A DNA stretch of 64,000 bases from Streptomyces sp. ADI96-02 (GTDB lineage: Bacteria; Actinomycetota; Actinomycetes; Streptomycetales; Streptomycetaceae), in NCBI RefSeq assembly GCF_003846185.1, contig NZ_ML123034.1:423788-487787 (forward strand). The letters run 5' to 3'. Position 1 is the first letter of the stretch, and each line of letters opens with the position of its first letter. The notes beneath the pieces were generated by a model. The model worked only from the letters and a program-made list of their open reading frames with translations, had not been told where the DNA came from and ran no database searches. A program made the position numbers and the translations under genes. This document shows, in pieces, positions 1 through 9,576 of the stretch.

Positions 1-234
1 CCTTTCGCTGAGGGCTGTCCCGCGCGTCCCCGGCGGGCGCGCGACGACAGCCACGGCACGACAAAGGCGCCGCGTGACCCGGAAGCGGCGTCGTCGCCGT
101 CCCGGCGCTGCGCAGCGCCCTCTACGGGCCAAGGTAAGCATCCGTGGGGCAGGTGGCTCAAATCGCGCGAGGAGTGCTGTGCCATTGGTACAGTTCACGC
201 CGGATCGGACGGACCATGAGGAGGCCAACGGACC
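1..234. other. window edge without a recognisable gene
   Basis: I see no convincing coding sequence here. It is the upstream region of the Lrp-type regulator and probably carries its promoter. Lrp-family genes are often autoregulated and divergent from a target, but any such target lies outside the window. Confidence 0.4.
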
Positions 235-717
235 ATGGCGGTGGACGCGCTCGACACCCGGATCCTGCGGCTGCTGATCGAACAGCCGCGCACCAGCGTG
301 CGCGAGTACGCGCGCGTCCTGGGAGTGGCCCGGGGCACGCTGCAGGCCCGGCTCGACCGCCTGGAGCGGGACGGCGTGATCACCGGGACCGGGCCCGCCC
401 TCTCGCCGGCCGCGCTCGGCCACCCGGTCCTCGCCTTCGTCCGCCTGGAGGTCACTCAGGGGTATCTGGTGGAGGTGGGCGAGGCGCTGGTGGCGGTCCC
501 CGAGATCATCGAGGCGTTCTCGACCACGGGCGGCGGTGATCTGCTGACCCGGGTCGTGGCCCGCGACAACGGTCATCTGGAGGACGTCATCCAGCGGCTG
601 ATCCAGTTGCCCGGCGTCGTCCGGACGCGGACGGACGTCGCGCTGCGCGAGCGGGTGGGCCACCGGGTGCTGCCGCTGGTGGAGGCCGTCGGCCGGGCGG
701 CGGGACACCGGGACTGA
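235..717 (+). CDS. Lrp/AsnC family transcriptional regulator
   Basis: A 160-aa DNA-binding regulator of the feast/famine family. Residues about 4-50 form the N-terminal winged helix-turn-helix (LDTRILRLLIEQPRTS followed by a GVARGTLQARLDRLE recognition helix). Residues about 65-150 form the RAM/AsnC ligand-binding and oligomerisation domain, with the typical VPEIIEAFSTTGGGDLL strand-helix. Length is normal for the family. The ATG at 235 begins directly at the first HTH helix. Members usually sense amino acids and control amino-acid metabolism; the ligand cannot be told from sequence. The gene is followed after 30 bp by a HAD phosphatase, with which it may be co-transcribed. Confidence 0.93.
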   Translation: MAVDALDTRILRLLIEQPRTSVREYARVLGVARGTLQARLDRLERDGVITGTGPALSPAALGHPVLAFVRLEVTQGYLVEVGEALVAVPEIIEAFSTTGGGDLLTRVVARDNGHLEDVIQRLIQLPGVVRTRTDVALRERVGHRVLPLVEAVGRAAGHRD

Positions 718-747
718 CCGGGCCCGGTCCCGGCACGGGGCTGCGGC

Positions 748-1449
748 ATGCTGGAGACCATGACGCCCCGACCCTCCCCCGCCGCCCCGCACGTCGTCTT
801 CGACCTCGACGGGACGCTGGTGGACAGCGAACCGAACTACTTCGAAGCGGGCCGCCGCCTGCTCGCCCGGTACGGAGTGCGGGACTTCGGCTGGGAGGAC
901 CACACCCGCTTCATCGGCATCGGCACCCGCGAGACGCTGAGCGCCCTGCGCGCCGAGTACGGGATCGAGGCGCCGGTCGACGAACTGCTGGCGGGCAAGA
1001 ACGCCCTGTACCTGGAGCTCGCGGGCGCCTCGACCCGGGTCTTCCCGCAGATGCGGATCTTCGTGGAGCGCCTGCACGCCGACGGGATCCCGATGGCGGT
1101 GGCCTCGGGCTCGTCCCGGGCGGCGATCGGCGCGGTGCTGGCGGTGACGGGGCTGGACGCGTACATCCCGCTGTACGTCTCGGCGGAGGAGGTCGCGCGC
1201 GGCAAACCGGAGCCCGACGTGTTCCTGGAGGCGGCCCGGCGGATGGGGGCGGAGCCGGCCGACTGCGTGGTGGTGGAGGACGCCGCGCCGGGGGCGGCGG
1301 CGGCCCGCGCGGCGGGCATGCGCTGCATCGCCGTGCCCTATGTGCCCGCGACGGCCTGCGACCCGGCGTTCACGGCCGCTGACCTGCTGTTCGCCGAGGG
1401 TCAGCCGGCGTTCTCGGCCGAGGCCGCCCGCACCTGGCTGCTGGGCTGA
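748..1449 (+). CDS. HAD family hydrolase, beta-phosphoglucomutase-like
   Basis: A 233-aa haloacid-dehalogenase phosphatase or phosphomutase. All four HAD motifs are visible: motif I DLDGTLVDSE near residue 16 (nucleophile and acid/base Asp), motif II ASGSS near 117, motif III Lys in GKPEPDVF near 153, and motif IV VVEDAAPG near 175. A helical cap (about residues 25-90) lies between motif I and the core, as in subfamily IA enzymes acting on sugar phosphates. Substrate is unknown. ATG 748 follows a GGGG stretch; an in-frame ATG at 760 is an alternative start and begins nearer the conserved domain. Confidence 0.92.
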   Translation: MLETMTPRPSPAAPHVVFDLDGTLVDSEPNYFEAGRRLLARYGVRDFGWEDHTRFIGIGTRETLSALRAEYGIEAPVDELLAGKNALYLELAGASTRVFPQMRIFVERLHADGIPMAVASGSSRAAIGAVLAVTGLDAYIPLYVSAEEVARGKPEPDVFLEAARRMGAEPADCVVVEDAAPGAAAARAAGMRCIAVPYVPATACDPAFTAADLLFAEGQPAFSAEAARTWLLG

Positions 1450-1654
1450 ACCGGCCCGCCTGCGGCGGCCTTTCACCGGCGGTCCGCCGGGCGCGGGGCG
1501 GAGCGCCGGGCCCGCGCGGCGAGGGGACGCCGGGACATCCGGGGTCCGCCGGACCGATATCCTGATCATGTCGTTCACCACCCCGGCTCCGGCTCCGCAG
1601 AGGGCCGTGGCGCGAGGTGGGCCGGCAGTCGCAACGGGCCACCCTTCGAGATAG

Positions 1655-2923
1655 GTGAAACAGGTGCTGGTAGCTGGTCGGTACCGGTTGATATCCCCCA
1701 TCGGCCGAGGCGGCATGGGCGAGGTGTGGCGCGCGGCCGACGAAGTGCTGGGCCGCGCCGTGGCGGTGAAGCTGCTGCTGGGGGACCAGGCGGACGCCTC
1801 CTCGACCGCCCGGTTCCGGCTGGAGGCGCAGACCGCCGCCCGGCTGAGCCACCCGCACCTGGTGGCCGTGTTCGACTTCGGGGCCTGGGAGGACCGCTTC
1901 TACCTCGTGATGGAGCTGGTCGAGGGGCAGAGCCTCGGCTCGCTGCTCGCCGCCCAGGAGCGGGTCCATCCCGAGCAGGTGGCGCAGATCGCCGGCCAGG
2001 CCGCGGCCGGTCTCACGGCGGCCCACCGCCAGGGCGTCGTCCACCGGGACATCAAGCCGGGCAACCTGATGCTGGACGCGGACGGCTCGGTGAAGATCGG
2101 CGACTTCGGGATCGCACAGTTCGTCGACGACCCGTCGACCGCGCTGACGACGGCCGGCCAGATCGTGGGCACGAGCCTCTACCTGGCTCCCGAACGCGCG
2201 CTGGGGCAGACGGCGGACTCCGCCTCGGACATCTACTCGCTCGGCTGCGTCGTCTACCAACTGCTGCTCGGGCAGCCCCCGTTCAAGTCGGACACGGCCA
2301 CCGCCACGCTGTACCAGCACGTCGACACCCCGCCGGTGCCGCTGCGGCAGCGGGGCGTGGAGATCTCGCCCGCCTTCGACTCCTACCTCCTGGGACTGCT
2401 GGCCAAGACTCCCGAGGAGCGGCCCACCGCGCAGCAGGTGTCGGACTGGTTCCGCACCGACGCCTGGCGGGGCCGCCCCGAGCCCCTGCCGATGCACTCC
2501 CCCGCGCGGCGCTCGGCCGCCGGGCCGGCCGCCGCCCCCGCGCCGTCGGCGCCGGCCGCTCCGGCGGGCCCGATGACGTACCGGCTGCCGCAGCCGACGG
2601 GGCGAAGACGCAGTACCGCGCCCCGGTCCGCTCCGGCCCGCCGCCGCAGCACCCGCGAGGCGATACGCCGCCGTCCCCGGGTGGCGAGCGCCATCGCGGG
2701 CACGGCGACGTTCCTGGCCGCCGTGTATCTGGGGATGATCCTGTTCTCGCCGGACTCCAGCTCGGCGGGCACGCCCGCTCCGGGCCCGTCCGGCACCCCG
2801 GTGCGGGACGCCTCCGTGCCGGGCGGCCAGGGCACGGGCGATCCGTCCGCAGGTCCGCCCGAGCAGGGCGGGGACGTGCGCCGGGGCGAGAGCGAGGACG
2901 CGGAGGACGGGCAGGACGACTGA
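1655..2923 (+). CDS. membrane-anchored serine/threonine protein kinase
   Basis: A 422-aa Hanks-type (PknB-like) kinase starting at GTG 1655. The N-terminal kinase domain (residues about 10-265) has the glycine loop GRGGMGEV, ATP-binding Lys39, catalytic HRD at 130-132 followed by IKPGN, and the metal-binding DFG at 150-152. After an Ala/Pro-rich, basic linker comes one transmembrane segment (about 348-368, SAIAGTATFLAAVYLGMILF) and a short extracytoplasmic tail rich in Pro, Gly, Ser and acidic residues. There is no PASTA repeat or other recognisable sensor domain, so the signal is unknown. The next gene is convergent, so this is probably monocistronic. Confidence 0.95.
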   Translation: MKQVLVAGRYRLISPIGRGGMGEVWRAADEVLGRAVAVKLLLGDQADASSTARFRLEAQTAARLSHPHLVAVFDFGAWEDRFYLVMELVEGQSLGSLLAAQERVHPEQVAQIAGQAAAGLTAAHRQGVVHRDIKPGNLMLDADGSVKIGDFGIAQFVDDPSTALTTAGQIVGTSLYLAPERALGQTADSASDIYSLGCVVYQLLLGQPPFKSDTATATLYQHVDTPPVPLRQRGVEISPAFDSYLLGLLAKTPEERPTAQQVSDWFRTDAWRGRPEPLPMHSPARRSAAGPAAAPAPSAPAAPAGPMTYRLPQPTGRRRSTAPRSAPARRRSTREAIRRRPRVASAIAGTATFLAAVYLGMILFSPDSSSAGTPAPGPSGTPVRDASVPGGQGTGDPSAGPPEQGGDVRRGESEDAEDGQDD

Positions 2924-2960
2924 CGTCCCGCCCGCGCTCCGCGCCCTGTGTTCCGCCGGG

Positions 2961-3953
2961 TCACCAGCGGTGGTGGACCTCCGCGCGGATCGACCGGTCG
3001 TACAGCTCGCGCACCGCGTCCAGCGTGCTCTGCGGCAGCGGCGGCAGCGAGGCCGCGGCGGCGTTGGCACGGGCCTGCTCCACCGACCGGGCGCCGGGGA
3101 TGACGCTGGTCACGCCGGGCTGCTGGATGATCCAGCGCAGCGCGGTCTGCGCGGGGGTGGCGCCCTCGGGGGCCAGCTCGGCGAACTCGGCGGCGGCGGC
3201 GACCCCGGTCGCGTAGTCGATGCCGGAGAACGTCTCGCCCTGGTCGAACGCCTCGCCGTGGCGGTTGTAGGAGCGGTGGTCCTCGGGGCCGAAGACGGTG
3301 TCCTTGGTGTACTTGCCGGAGAGCAGTCCGGAGGCCAGCGGGACGCGGGCGATGATCCCGACGCCCGCCGCGACCGCCGCCGTAAGGACCTCGTCCAGCG
3401 GCTTGAGGCGGAAGGGGTTGAGGATGATCTGCACGCTCGCCACTCCGGGGCGGGCGATCGCGGCCAGGGCCTCCGCGCAGGTCTCGACGCTCACCGCGTA
3501 GGCGGCGATGCGCTGTTCGGCGACCAGGGTGTCCAGGGCGTCGTAGACGGCGTCGGAGGAGTAGACGCTGGTGGGCGGGCAGTGCAGTTGGACGAGGTCG
3601 AGCGTGTCGGTGCCGAGGTTGGCCCGCGAACGGTCGTTCCAGGTCCGGAAGTTGTCCAGGACGTAGTTCTCCGGCACCTGGTCGGCGCGGCGGCCCATCT
3701 TGGTGGCGACGAAGACGTTCGCGTCGGGGCGGTTCTTGAGGTAGCGGCCGATGAGCTGTTCGCTGCGGCCGTCGCCGTAGACGTCGGCGGTGTCGAAGAA
3801 GGTGACGCCGGAGTCGACGGCCGCGTCGAGGACGCCGAAGGCGTCCGCCTCCGCGACCTCTCCCCAGTCGCCGCCGATCTGCCAGGTGCCCTGTCCGACG
3901 ACCGAGACGTCACGGCCGGTCCTGCCGAGTGTGCGCTGTTCCATGAGGATCAT
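2961..3953 (-). CDS. aldo/keto reductase
   Basis: A 330-aa NADPH-dependent oxidoreductase of the AKR superfamily (TIM barrel). The catalytic tetrad is intact: Asp54, Tyr59 (DTADVYG), Lys85 (ATKMG) and His124 (VQLHCP). The cofactor-binding end SVIPGARSVEQARANAAA is near the C terminus. ATG 3953 is preferred because an AAGAAGGGAAAG ribosome binding site lies about 10 nt upstream; ATG 3944 (MEQRTLG) is possible. It is divergent from the LigD-like gene and convergent with the kinase. The physiological substrate is not evident. Confidence 0.93.
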   Translation of the reverse strand: MILMEQRTLGRTGRDVSVVGQGTWQIGGDWGEVAEADAFGVLDAAVDSGVTFFDTADVYGDGRSEQLIGRYLKNRPDANVFVATKMGRRADQVPENYVLDNFRTWNDRSRANLGTDTLDLVQLHCPPTSVYSSDAVYDALDTLVAEQRIAAYAVSVETCAEALAAIARPGVASVQIILNPFRLKPLDEVLTAAVAAGVGIIARVPLASGLLSGKYTKDTVFGPEDHRSYNRHGEAFDQGETFSGIDYATGVAAAAEFAELAPEGATPAQTALRWIIQQPGVTSVIPGARSVEQARANAAAASLPPLPQSTLDAVRELYDRSIRAEVHHRW

Positions 3954-4187
3954 ATTATTCCGCTTTCCCTTCTTGATCTCAGGCAGCGCCGCACGTGCGT
4001 CACCGGCCTGTTCCGACCGGAGCGGGGAACGGACCGCGCCCCGGGCGTATGCGCCCGAACGCGACCGGGCCCGCCGTGCGGTCCGCTCCGGGCGGCGGCA
4101 GAGTGGAGAGAAGGACCGCGACACGGCTGTGCTGCGACGTTGGCGGCGCCGCCCGTGCGTGGACGGCGCGGGCGGAGGGAGTACGGC

Positions 4188-4796
4188 GTGAGGATCCACC
4201 GAGTGGCGCGACCCGGGGCCGACGGCCCTGCCCGACCTGCCGCCGACGGGGCCCCGCGGCCCCGTTTCGTCGTGCAGATCCACGACGCGCGACGCATGCA
4301 CTTCGACTTCCGCCTGGAGGTCGACGGCGTGCTCAAGTCCTGGGCGGTGCCCCGGGGGCCGTCGGAGAACCCGAGCGACCGGCGGCTGGCCGTCGAGACG
4401 GAGGACCATCCGCTGGCGTACCGCGAGTTCGAGGGTGTCATCCCGCAGGGCGAGTCGGGCAGCGGCACGGTCATCGTCTGGGATCAGGGGACCTACCGCC
4501 CGCTCGGCCACGACCGGCAGGGCGACCGCGTCTCCTTCGCCGACTCGCTGGCGCTCGGACACGCCACGTTCTGGCTGTACGGGACGAAGCTGCACGGCGA
4601 GTACGCCCTCATCCGCTTCCGGGTGGGCGACGAGCCGGACAGCGGCGGCCGGGAGGCGTGGCTGCTGATCAAGGCCAACGACCGCCTCGCCGTACGCGAC
4701 CGGCCCGGCTCCCCCGACCCCTACCACGCGCGGTCCGCGCGCACCGGGCGGACGCTGCACCAGGTCGCCTCGGCGGCCCGGGGGCGCAGGGGGTGA
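4188..4796 (+). CDS. stand-alone LigD-type 3'-phosphoesterase (DNA polymerase ligase N-terminal domain)
   Basis: A 202-aa protein consisting only of the phosphoesterase (PE) domain that forms one module of bacterial NHEJ ligase LigD. PE domains trim 3'-ribonucleotides and 3'-phosphates at broken ends. Metal and catalytic residues are visible: His32 in QIHDARRMHFDFRLE, then His38, Asp40 and Arg42, and His74 in TEDHPL, followed by the FEGVIPQGESGSGTVIVWD block. GTG 4188 is chosen because GGCGGAGGGA lies just upstream and no earlier start fits. No ligase or polymerase domain and no ku gene is adjacent, so it is either a helper of NHEJ components elsewhere or an independent end-cleaning enzyme. 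Confidence 0.9.
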   Translation: MRIHRVARPGADGPARPAADGAPRPRFVVQIHDARRMHFDFRLEVDGVLKSWAVPRGPSENPSDRRLAVETEDHPLAYREFEGVIPQGESGSGTVIVWDQGTYRPLGHDRQGDRVSFADSLALGHATFWLYGTKLHGEYALIRFRVGDEPDSGGREAWLLIKANDRLAVRDRPGSPDPYHARSARTGRTLHQVASAARGRRG

Positions 4797-4810
4797 TCCA
4801 CGCGGGCCCG

Positions 4811-4844
4811 GGGGCTCACGCGGGCGCGGGGCTCACGCGGGCGC
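4811..4844. repeat. perfect 17-bp tandem direct repeat (2 copies)
   Basis: The unit GGGGCTCACGCGGGCGC occurs twice head to tail (4811-4827, 4828-4844). It lies between the LigD-like gene and the start-less reductase remnant. It may be a duplication scar from the event that removed the reductase 5' end; no function is apparent. Confidence 0.8.
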
Positions 4845-4917
4845 GGGCGAAGGTCCGCACGCCGCCCGCGGCGCTACCCGAACGACCCCGCGCTCCGGCG
4901 AGGACGCCCAGGCGATC

Positions 4918-5472
4918 GTGGTGGGAGCGGGGCCGGCGGGCTCGTCCGCCGCCTACCACCTGGCCCGGGCCGGAGTGGACGTACTGCTGCTGGAGAAGTC
5001 GCGCTTCCCCCGCGAGAAGGTGTGCGGCGACGGCCTCACGCCGCGCGCGGTCCACCAGCTCATCCGGATGGGCGTCGACATCCGCGCGCCGGGCTGGACC
5101 CGCTCGCGCGGGATGCGCTGGGTGGCCGGCGAGCACCGGGTGCACATCGACTGGCCCGCGCTGGGCCGTTTTCCGGACTTCGGCCTCACCCGCACCCGGC
5201 ACGACTTCGACGACATCCTGGCCCGGCACGCCGAGGCCGCCGGGGCGCGGCTGCACACCGGGTGGAAGGCCGAGGGGCCGCTGACGGACCGGTCGGGCCG
5301 GACCGTGGACGTCACCGCGTCCGCCGGTTCCGCCGAACCGGTCGCCTTCCGCGCGCCGGTCGTCATCGCCGCCGACGGGGCCTCGGCACGGCTCGCCCTC
5401 CCCATGGGCCTGGAGCGTGACCCGAAGCGGCAGATCGCCACCGCCGCCCGCCGCTACTACCTGCCGGGGTGA
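4918..5472 (+). pseudogene. truncated geranylgeranyl reductase family FAD oxidoreductase
   Basis: Only about 184 codons remain of a flavoprotein family that is normally about 400-430 aa (GGR/digeranylgeranylglycerophospholipid reductase type). The N-terminal FAD-binding motif (VVGAGPAGSSAAYHLARAG), the EKSRFPREKVCGDGL block and the RTRHDFDDILARHA region are intact. The reading frame stops at TGA 5472 immediately after the RRYYLPG segment, which in full-length members is followed by the whole catalytic/lipid-binding half. The 5' end is also abnormal: codons upstream (GEDAQAI) look like genuine N-terminal sequence, but no start codon exists before GTG 4918 back to a stop at 4795. Not expected to be a functional reductase. 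Confidence 0.82.
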
Positions 5473-5524
5473 GGGCCGGCGACCAGCCCCGGTCCGGCGG
5501 AACCGGGCCCAGCGGGGCGGCCAC

Positions 5525-5653
5525 CCCGCTGGGTACGGGACCGGCGACGGCCGTCAGCAGGTGTGCGGCTCTGCGCGGGTGGAGGCGCTGTTCCGCCGGG
5601 CGCGCGATCGGCAGTGCGGTCAGGGGCAGGACGAGAGGCAGATAGACGAAGAC
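5525..5653 (-). pseudogene. N-terminal remnant of an M56 (BlaR1/MecR1-like) membrane peptidase
   Basis: Directly downstream of blaI on the same strand a frame encodes VFVYLPLVLPLTALPIARPA and then AEQRLHPRRAAHLLTAVAG. This resembles the first membrane helix and following basic segment of the M56 peptidases that typically sit after blaI in Streptomyces. Similarity fades after about 43 codons and no HExxH zinc motif or further helices follow. The remnant ends facing the truncated reductase, as if one deletion removed the 3' parts of two converging genes. The start would be near 5653, although the first codon seen is GTC. Confidence 0.5.
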
Positions 5654-5661
5654 GCCCGTCG

Positions 5662-6090
5662 TCAGCCCTTCGGCCGGTCCGCGGGCGGACCGGCGGCGTC
5701 GGGACCGCTCTCGGCGAGCAGGGACCGCAGCAGGTCCTCGTCGTCCGGCGACAGGACGGAGACGAAGCTGGAGAGCACCGCGTCCCGGTCGCTCTGCTTG
5801 TCCAGCAGCCGGCGCATGCGCAGAGCTGCGAGGCCGGCCTCGTCGGCGACGGGCTGCCACAGGACGGGGCGCCGGGGGCCGGTGCGCGCGACGGCCTGCT
5901 TGGCGTGCAGCCGCGTCAGGATCGTGATCACGGTGCTGTACGAGAGGCCGCCGCCGAGCCGTCGCAGCACCCAGGCCGCGGTGACCGGCTCGCTCGCCTC
6001 GCCGAGCACGGAGAGCACCGCGGCCTCCAGCTCGCCCTGGCCCCGCCTGCGGGGCGTCTCCCGTCCGCTCCCGGCTGCTTCGGCGTCCAC
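5662..6090 (-). CDS. blaI: BlaI/MecI/CopY family transcriptional repressor
   Basis: A 142-aa penicillinase-repressor family regulator. The N-terminal winged helix (about residues 18-85) shows the family pattern GQGELEAAVLSVL, then VTAAWVLRRL, then LSYSTVITILTRLHAK. The C-terminal dimerisation helix (about 100-130) has LLDKQSDRDAVLSSFVSVL and DEDLLRSLL. GTG 6090 is chosen because AGAGGGGG lies 7 nt upstream. In the usual system a partner M56 peptidase cleaves BlaI to lift repression; here that partner is only a remnant, so the repressor may be permanently active or controlled by another peptidase. Its likely operator is the palindrome at 6227-6248. Confidence 0.92.
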   Translation of the reverse strand: MDAEAAGSGRETPRRRGQGELEAAVLSVLGEASEPVTAAWVLRRLGGGLSYSTVITILTRLHAKQAVARTGPRRPVLWQPVADEAGLAALRMRRLLDKQSDRDAVLSSFVSVLSPDDEDLLRSLLAESGPDAAGPPADRPKG

Positions 6091-6226
6091 GGCCCGACCC
6101 CCTCTTCGTTCGTCCGCCCGGTCGCGGCCGTTCACCCGCCGGGCACCGGGAAAACGTATCCAGCCGCCGCGCGGGGGAGCCGTCCGGCGCTTCTCCGGCC
6201 GCTTTCCGCCCATCGCCCGGCCTTCT

Positions 6227-6248
6227 ACCTCTACAGTACTGTAGAGGT
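6227..6248. promoter_or_regulatory. 22-bp perfect palindrome, BlaI operator
   Basis: ACCTCTACAGT followed by its exact reverse complement ACTGTAGAGGT. The core CTACAGTACTGTAG matches the TACA-type dyad recognised by BlaI/MecI proteins. It lies between blaI (start 6090, leftward) and the TerD gene (start 6432, rightward), so it could control both. Confidence 0.85.
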
Positions 6249-6431
6249 GGAGCGTCGCACCGCGACGGCCGCGACGGTCTTCGGCGTGCCGTCCCGGCAC
6301 GGCACGGCGGGTGAGTTCCTCGCCGTCGGGCAGGGTTGCGCCTCGGGGCCGAGCGGCGTCGTCGTTGCCGGCGTCAGGCTCCGAACCGTCCGTGCCGGTC
6401 CCGGCGCGCACTCCCTACGGAAGGCGGCATC

Positions 6432-7013
6432 ATGACGATCAATCTCTCCAAGGGCCAGCAGGTCAGCCTCACCAAGTCCGACGGCGGTGAACTCGGCGTC
6501 GTCCGGATGGGCCTGGGCTGGAAGTCCGCGCCGCGCAAGGGCTTCCTGGCCCGGCTGACCGCCCGCGAGATCGACCTGGACGCCTCGGCCGTGCTGTTCG
6601 CCGGGGCCGAGCCGCAGGACGTGGTCTTCTTCCAGCATCTGACCAGCGACGACGGCTCGGTCCGGCACACCGGCGACAACCGGGTGGGCGGAGCCGGCGC
6701 GGGCGGCGACGACGAGTCCATCGTGGTGGACCTGCGCCGCGTGCCCGCCCAGGTGGACCAGATCGTCTTCACGGTGAACTCCTTCACCGGGCAGACCTTC
6801 GAGGAGGTCGACAACGCCTTCTGCCGCCTGGTCGACGAGAGCACCGGCCAGGAGCTGGCCCGCTACACGCTGACCGGCGGCGGACGGCACACCGCGCAGA
6901 TCATGGCCAAGGTGCGGCGCGGCGGCACGGGCTGGCAGATGACGGCCATCGGGGCGGCGGCCGACGGGCGGACCTTCCAGGACCTGCTGCCCGAGGTCGC
7001 GCGGCACCTGTAG
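6432..7013 (+). CDS. TerD family protein (calcium-binding stress protein)
   Basis: A 193-aa protein of the TerD/TerE superfamily, a calcium-binding beta-sandwich fold associated with tellurite resistance and stress responses. It begins with the classical MTINLSKGQQVSL strand and has MGLGWKS, the EIDLDASAVLFAG motif and an acidic loop (GDNRVGGAGAGGDDESI) that replaces the canonical Ca-binding DNLTG-EGDGDDE segment. ATG 6432 follows ACGGAAGGCGGCATC. It is a single copy away from any ter operon, and its promoter region contains a BlaI-type palindrome, which hints at unusual BlaI control. Confidence 0.92.
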   Translation: MTINLSKGQQVSLTKSDGGELGVVRMGLGWKSAPRKGFLARLTAREIDLDASAVLFAGAEPQDVVFFQHLTSDDGSVRHTGDNRVGGAGAGGDDESIVVDLRRVPAQVDQIVFTVNSFTGQTFEEVDNAFCRLVDESTGQELARYTLTGGGRHTAQIMAKVRRGGTGWQMTAIGAAADGRTFQDLLPEVARHL

Positions 7014-7061
7014 GACGCCCGCCGCGCGCCGCCCGGCGCGCCCGCGTCCGCGTGCCGCCGC

Positions 7062-7805
7062 TCAGGCGGGCAGGCGTACGGCCCGGCCGGAGCCGGGGCC
7101 GCCGCCCGGCAGGGCGCGGCGGGCTCGGGCCGCGTGGACGAGCGCCGTCATCACGCGGACGTCCTCGCCCATCTCCGGGTGCCACTGCACGGCGAGCACG
7201 AGGCCCTCGTGGTCGGCCATCTCCAGCGCCTCCACCGTTCCGTCCGGCGCGTGCGCCGAGGCGATCAGCCCGGCGCCCAGCCGGTCGACGGCCTGGTGGT
7301 GGTAGGCGGGCACCACGGTCTCCTCCGGAACGACCGCCGCGTACGCCGTGCCGGGCACCGGGAGGACCGGGTGGCCGCCGAAGACGCCGAGGCCGCCGGA
7401 GTGGCCGTCCAGGTGCTGGTGGAGCGTGCCGCCGAAGGCGACGTTCAGCAGCTGCATGCCCCGGCAGATGCCGAGGAGCGGGACGTTCTGCTCGACGGCG
7501 GCCTCGATCAGGGCCAGTTCCCAGCTGTCGCGTCCGCGGGCCGGCGGCCCGGTCCGGGGGTCGGGAGCGGCCCCGTAGCGGACGGGTTCCACATCCGCTC
7601 CCCCGGCGATCACCACGCCGTCGAGCGCGGCGACGGTCTCCCTCGCCGCGTCGGCGGTGTCGTCGGGCGGCAGCATCACGGCGAGACCGCCCGCCGCGCG
7701 GACCAGGCGCGGATACGCCTCGGGCAGGAGGACCGAGGGCATCTCCCACACGCCCCAGCGGGCGGGTTCCTGGTAGGTGCTGACGCCGATGACGGGCCGG
7801 GGCAT
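7062..7805 (-). CDS. gamma-glutamyl hydrolase, class I glutamine amidotransferase-like (PuuD type)
   Basis: A 247-aa peptidase C26 enzyme. The nucleophile Cys114 is in LLGICRGMQLLN and the His/Glu of the triad are in VQWHPEM near the C terminus. VIAGGADVEP and the YHHQAVDRLG loop are characteristic of gamma-glutamyl-gamma-aminobutyrate hydrolases. It would cleave a gamma-glutamyl-linked product to free glutamate plus the amine-derived acid. It lies in the same cluster as a gamma-glutamyl ligase, aldehyde dehydrogenase, SDR and permease, fitting the last step of a gamma-glutamylation pathway. It lies downstream of the permease on the same strand with a 96-bp gap, so they may be co-transcribed. 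Confidence 0.9.
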   Translation of the reverse strand: MPRPVIGVSTYQEPARWGVWEMPSVLLPEAYPRLVRAAGGLAVMLPPDDTADAARETVAALDGVVIAGGADVEPVRYGAAPDPRTGPPARGRDSWELALIEAAVEQNVPLLGICRGMQLLNVAFGGTLHQHLDGHSGGLGVFGGHPVLPVPGTAYAAVVPEETVVPAYHHQAVDRLGAGLIASAHAPDGTVEALEMADHEGLVLAVQWHPEMGEDVRVMTALVHAARARRALPGGGPGSGRAVRLPA

Positions 7806-7901
7806 GGAACGTCTCCTTCGGATGACGTGTGCGGTCGTGGTGCGCGCCGCCGCGCACGGAGCGGCGGCGGCGCGGGGCGGGTCGCCCGTTCGCGGGGCCG
7901 G

Positions 7902-9371
<1,470 letters not shown>

Positions 9372-9453
9372 GTGGCGCTCCAGTTCGTGTGTCGACGGCT
9401 CGATACCGAGGAAGGAGAGAGGCGAAGCGGGCCTGCGTCAAAGATTCGTCGAT

Positions 9454-9477
9454 CAAAGGTTCACCGCCACACCTTTG
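9454..9477. promoter_or_regulatory. GntR-type operator, copy A (upstream of permease)
   Basis: CAAAGGT-N10-ACCTTTG, a perfect 7-bp inverted repeat. It matches 18 of 24 positions of the site at 10380-10403, with identical half-site spacing. It lies 77 bp upstream of the permease start. GGT/ACC half-sites fit the FadR-type GntR consensus (TNGT-Nx-ACNA). Confidence 0.65.
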
Positions 9478-9576
9478 TGGAACGCTCAGGGAAAGCACAA
9501 GGGGCGTGCGTTAAAGAGCGGTTACGGATGCGCTCACGCGGACCACCGGAGTGCGCCGAGCGCGAGCCGGGGGCGC

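Noticed and set aside
1370..3070. Long minus-strand frame opposite the kinase
   Set aside because: High-GC mirror of the kinase gene; no family match and wrong codon bias.
5363..5860. Full 165-aa minus-strand protein over the M56 remnant
   Set aside because: Only about 43 codons resemble a membrane peptidase; the rest is the antisense of blaI and the reductase remnant.
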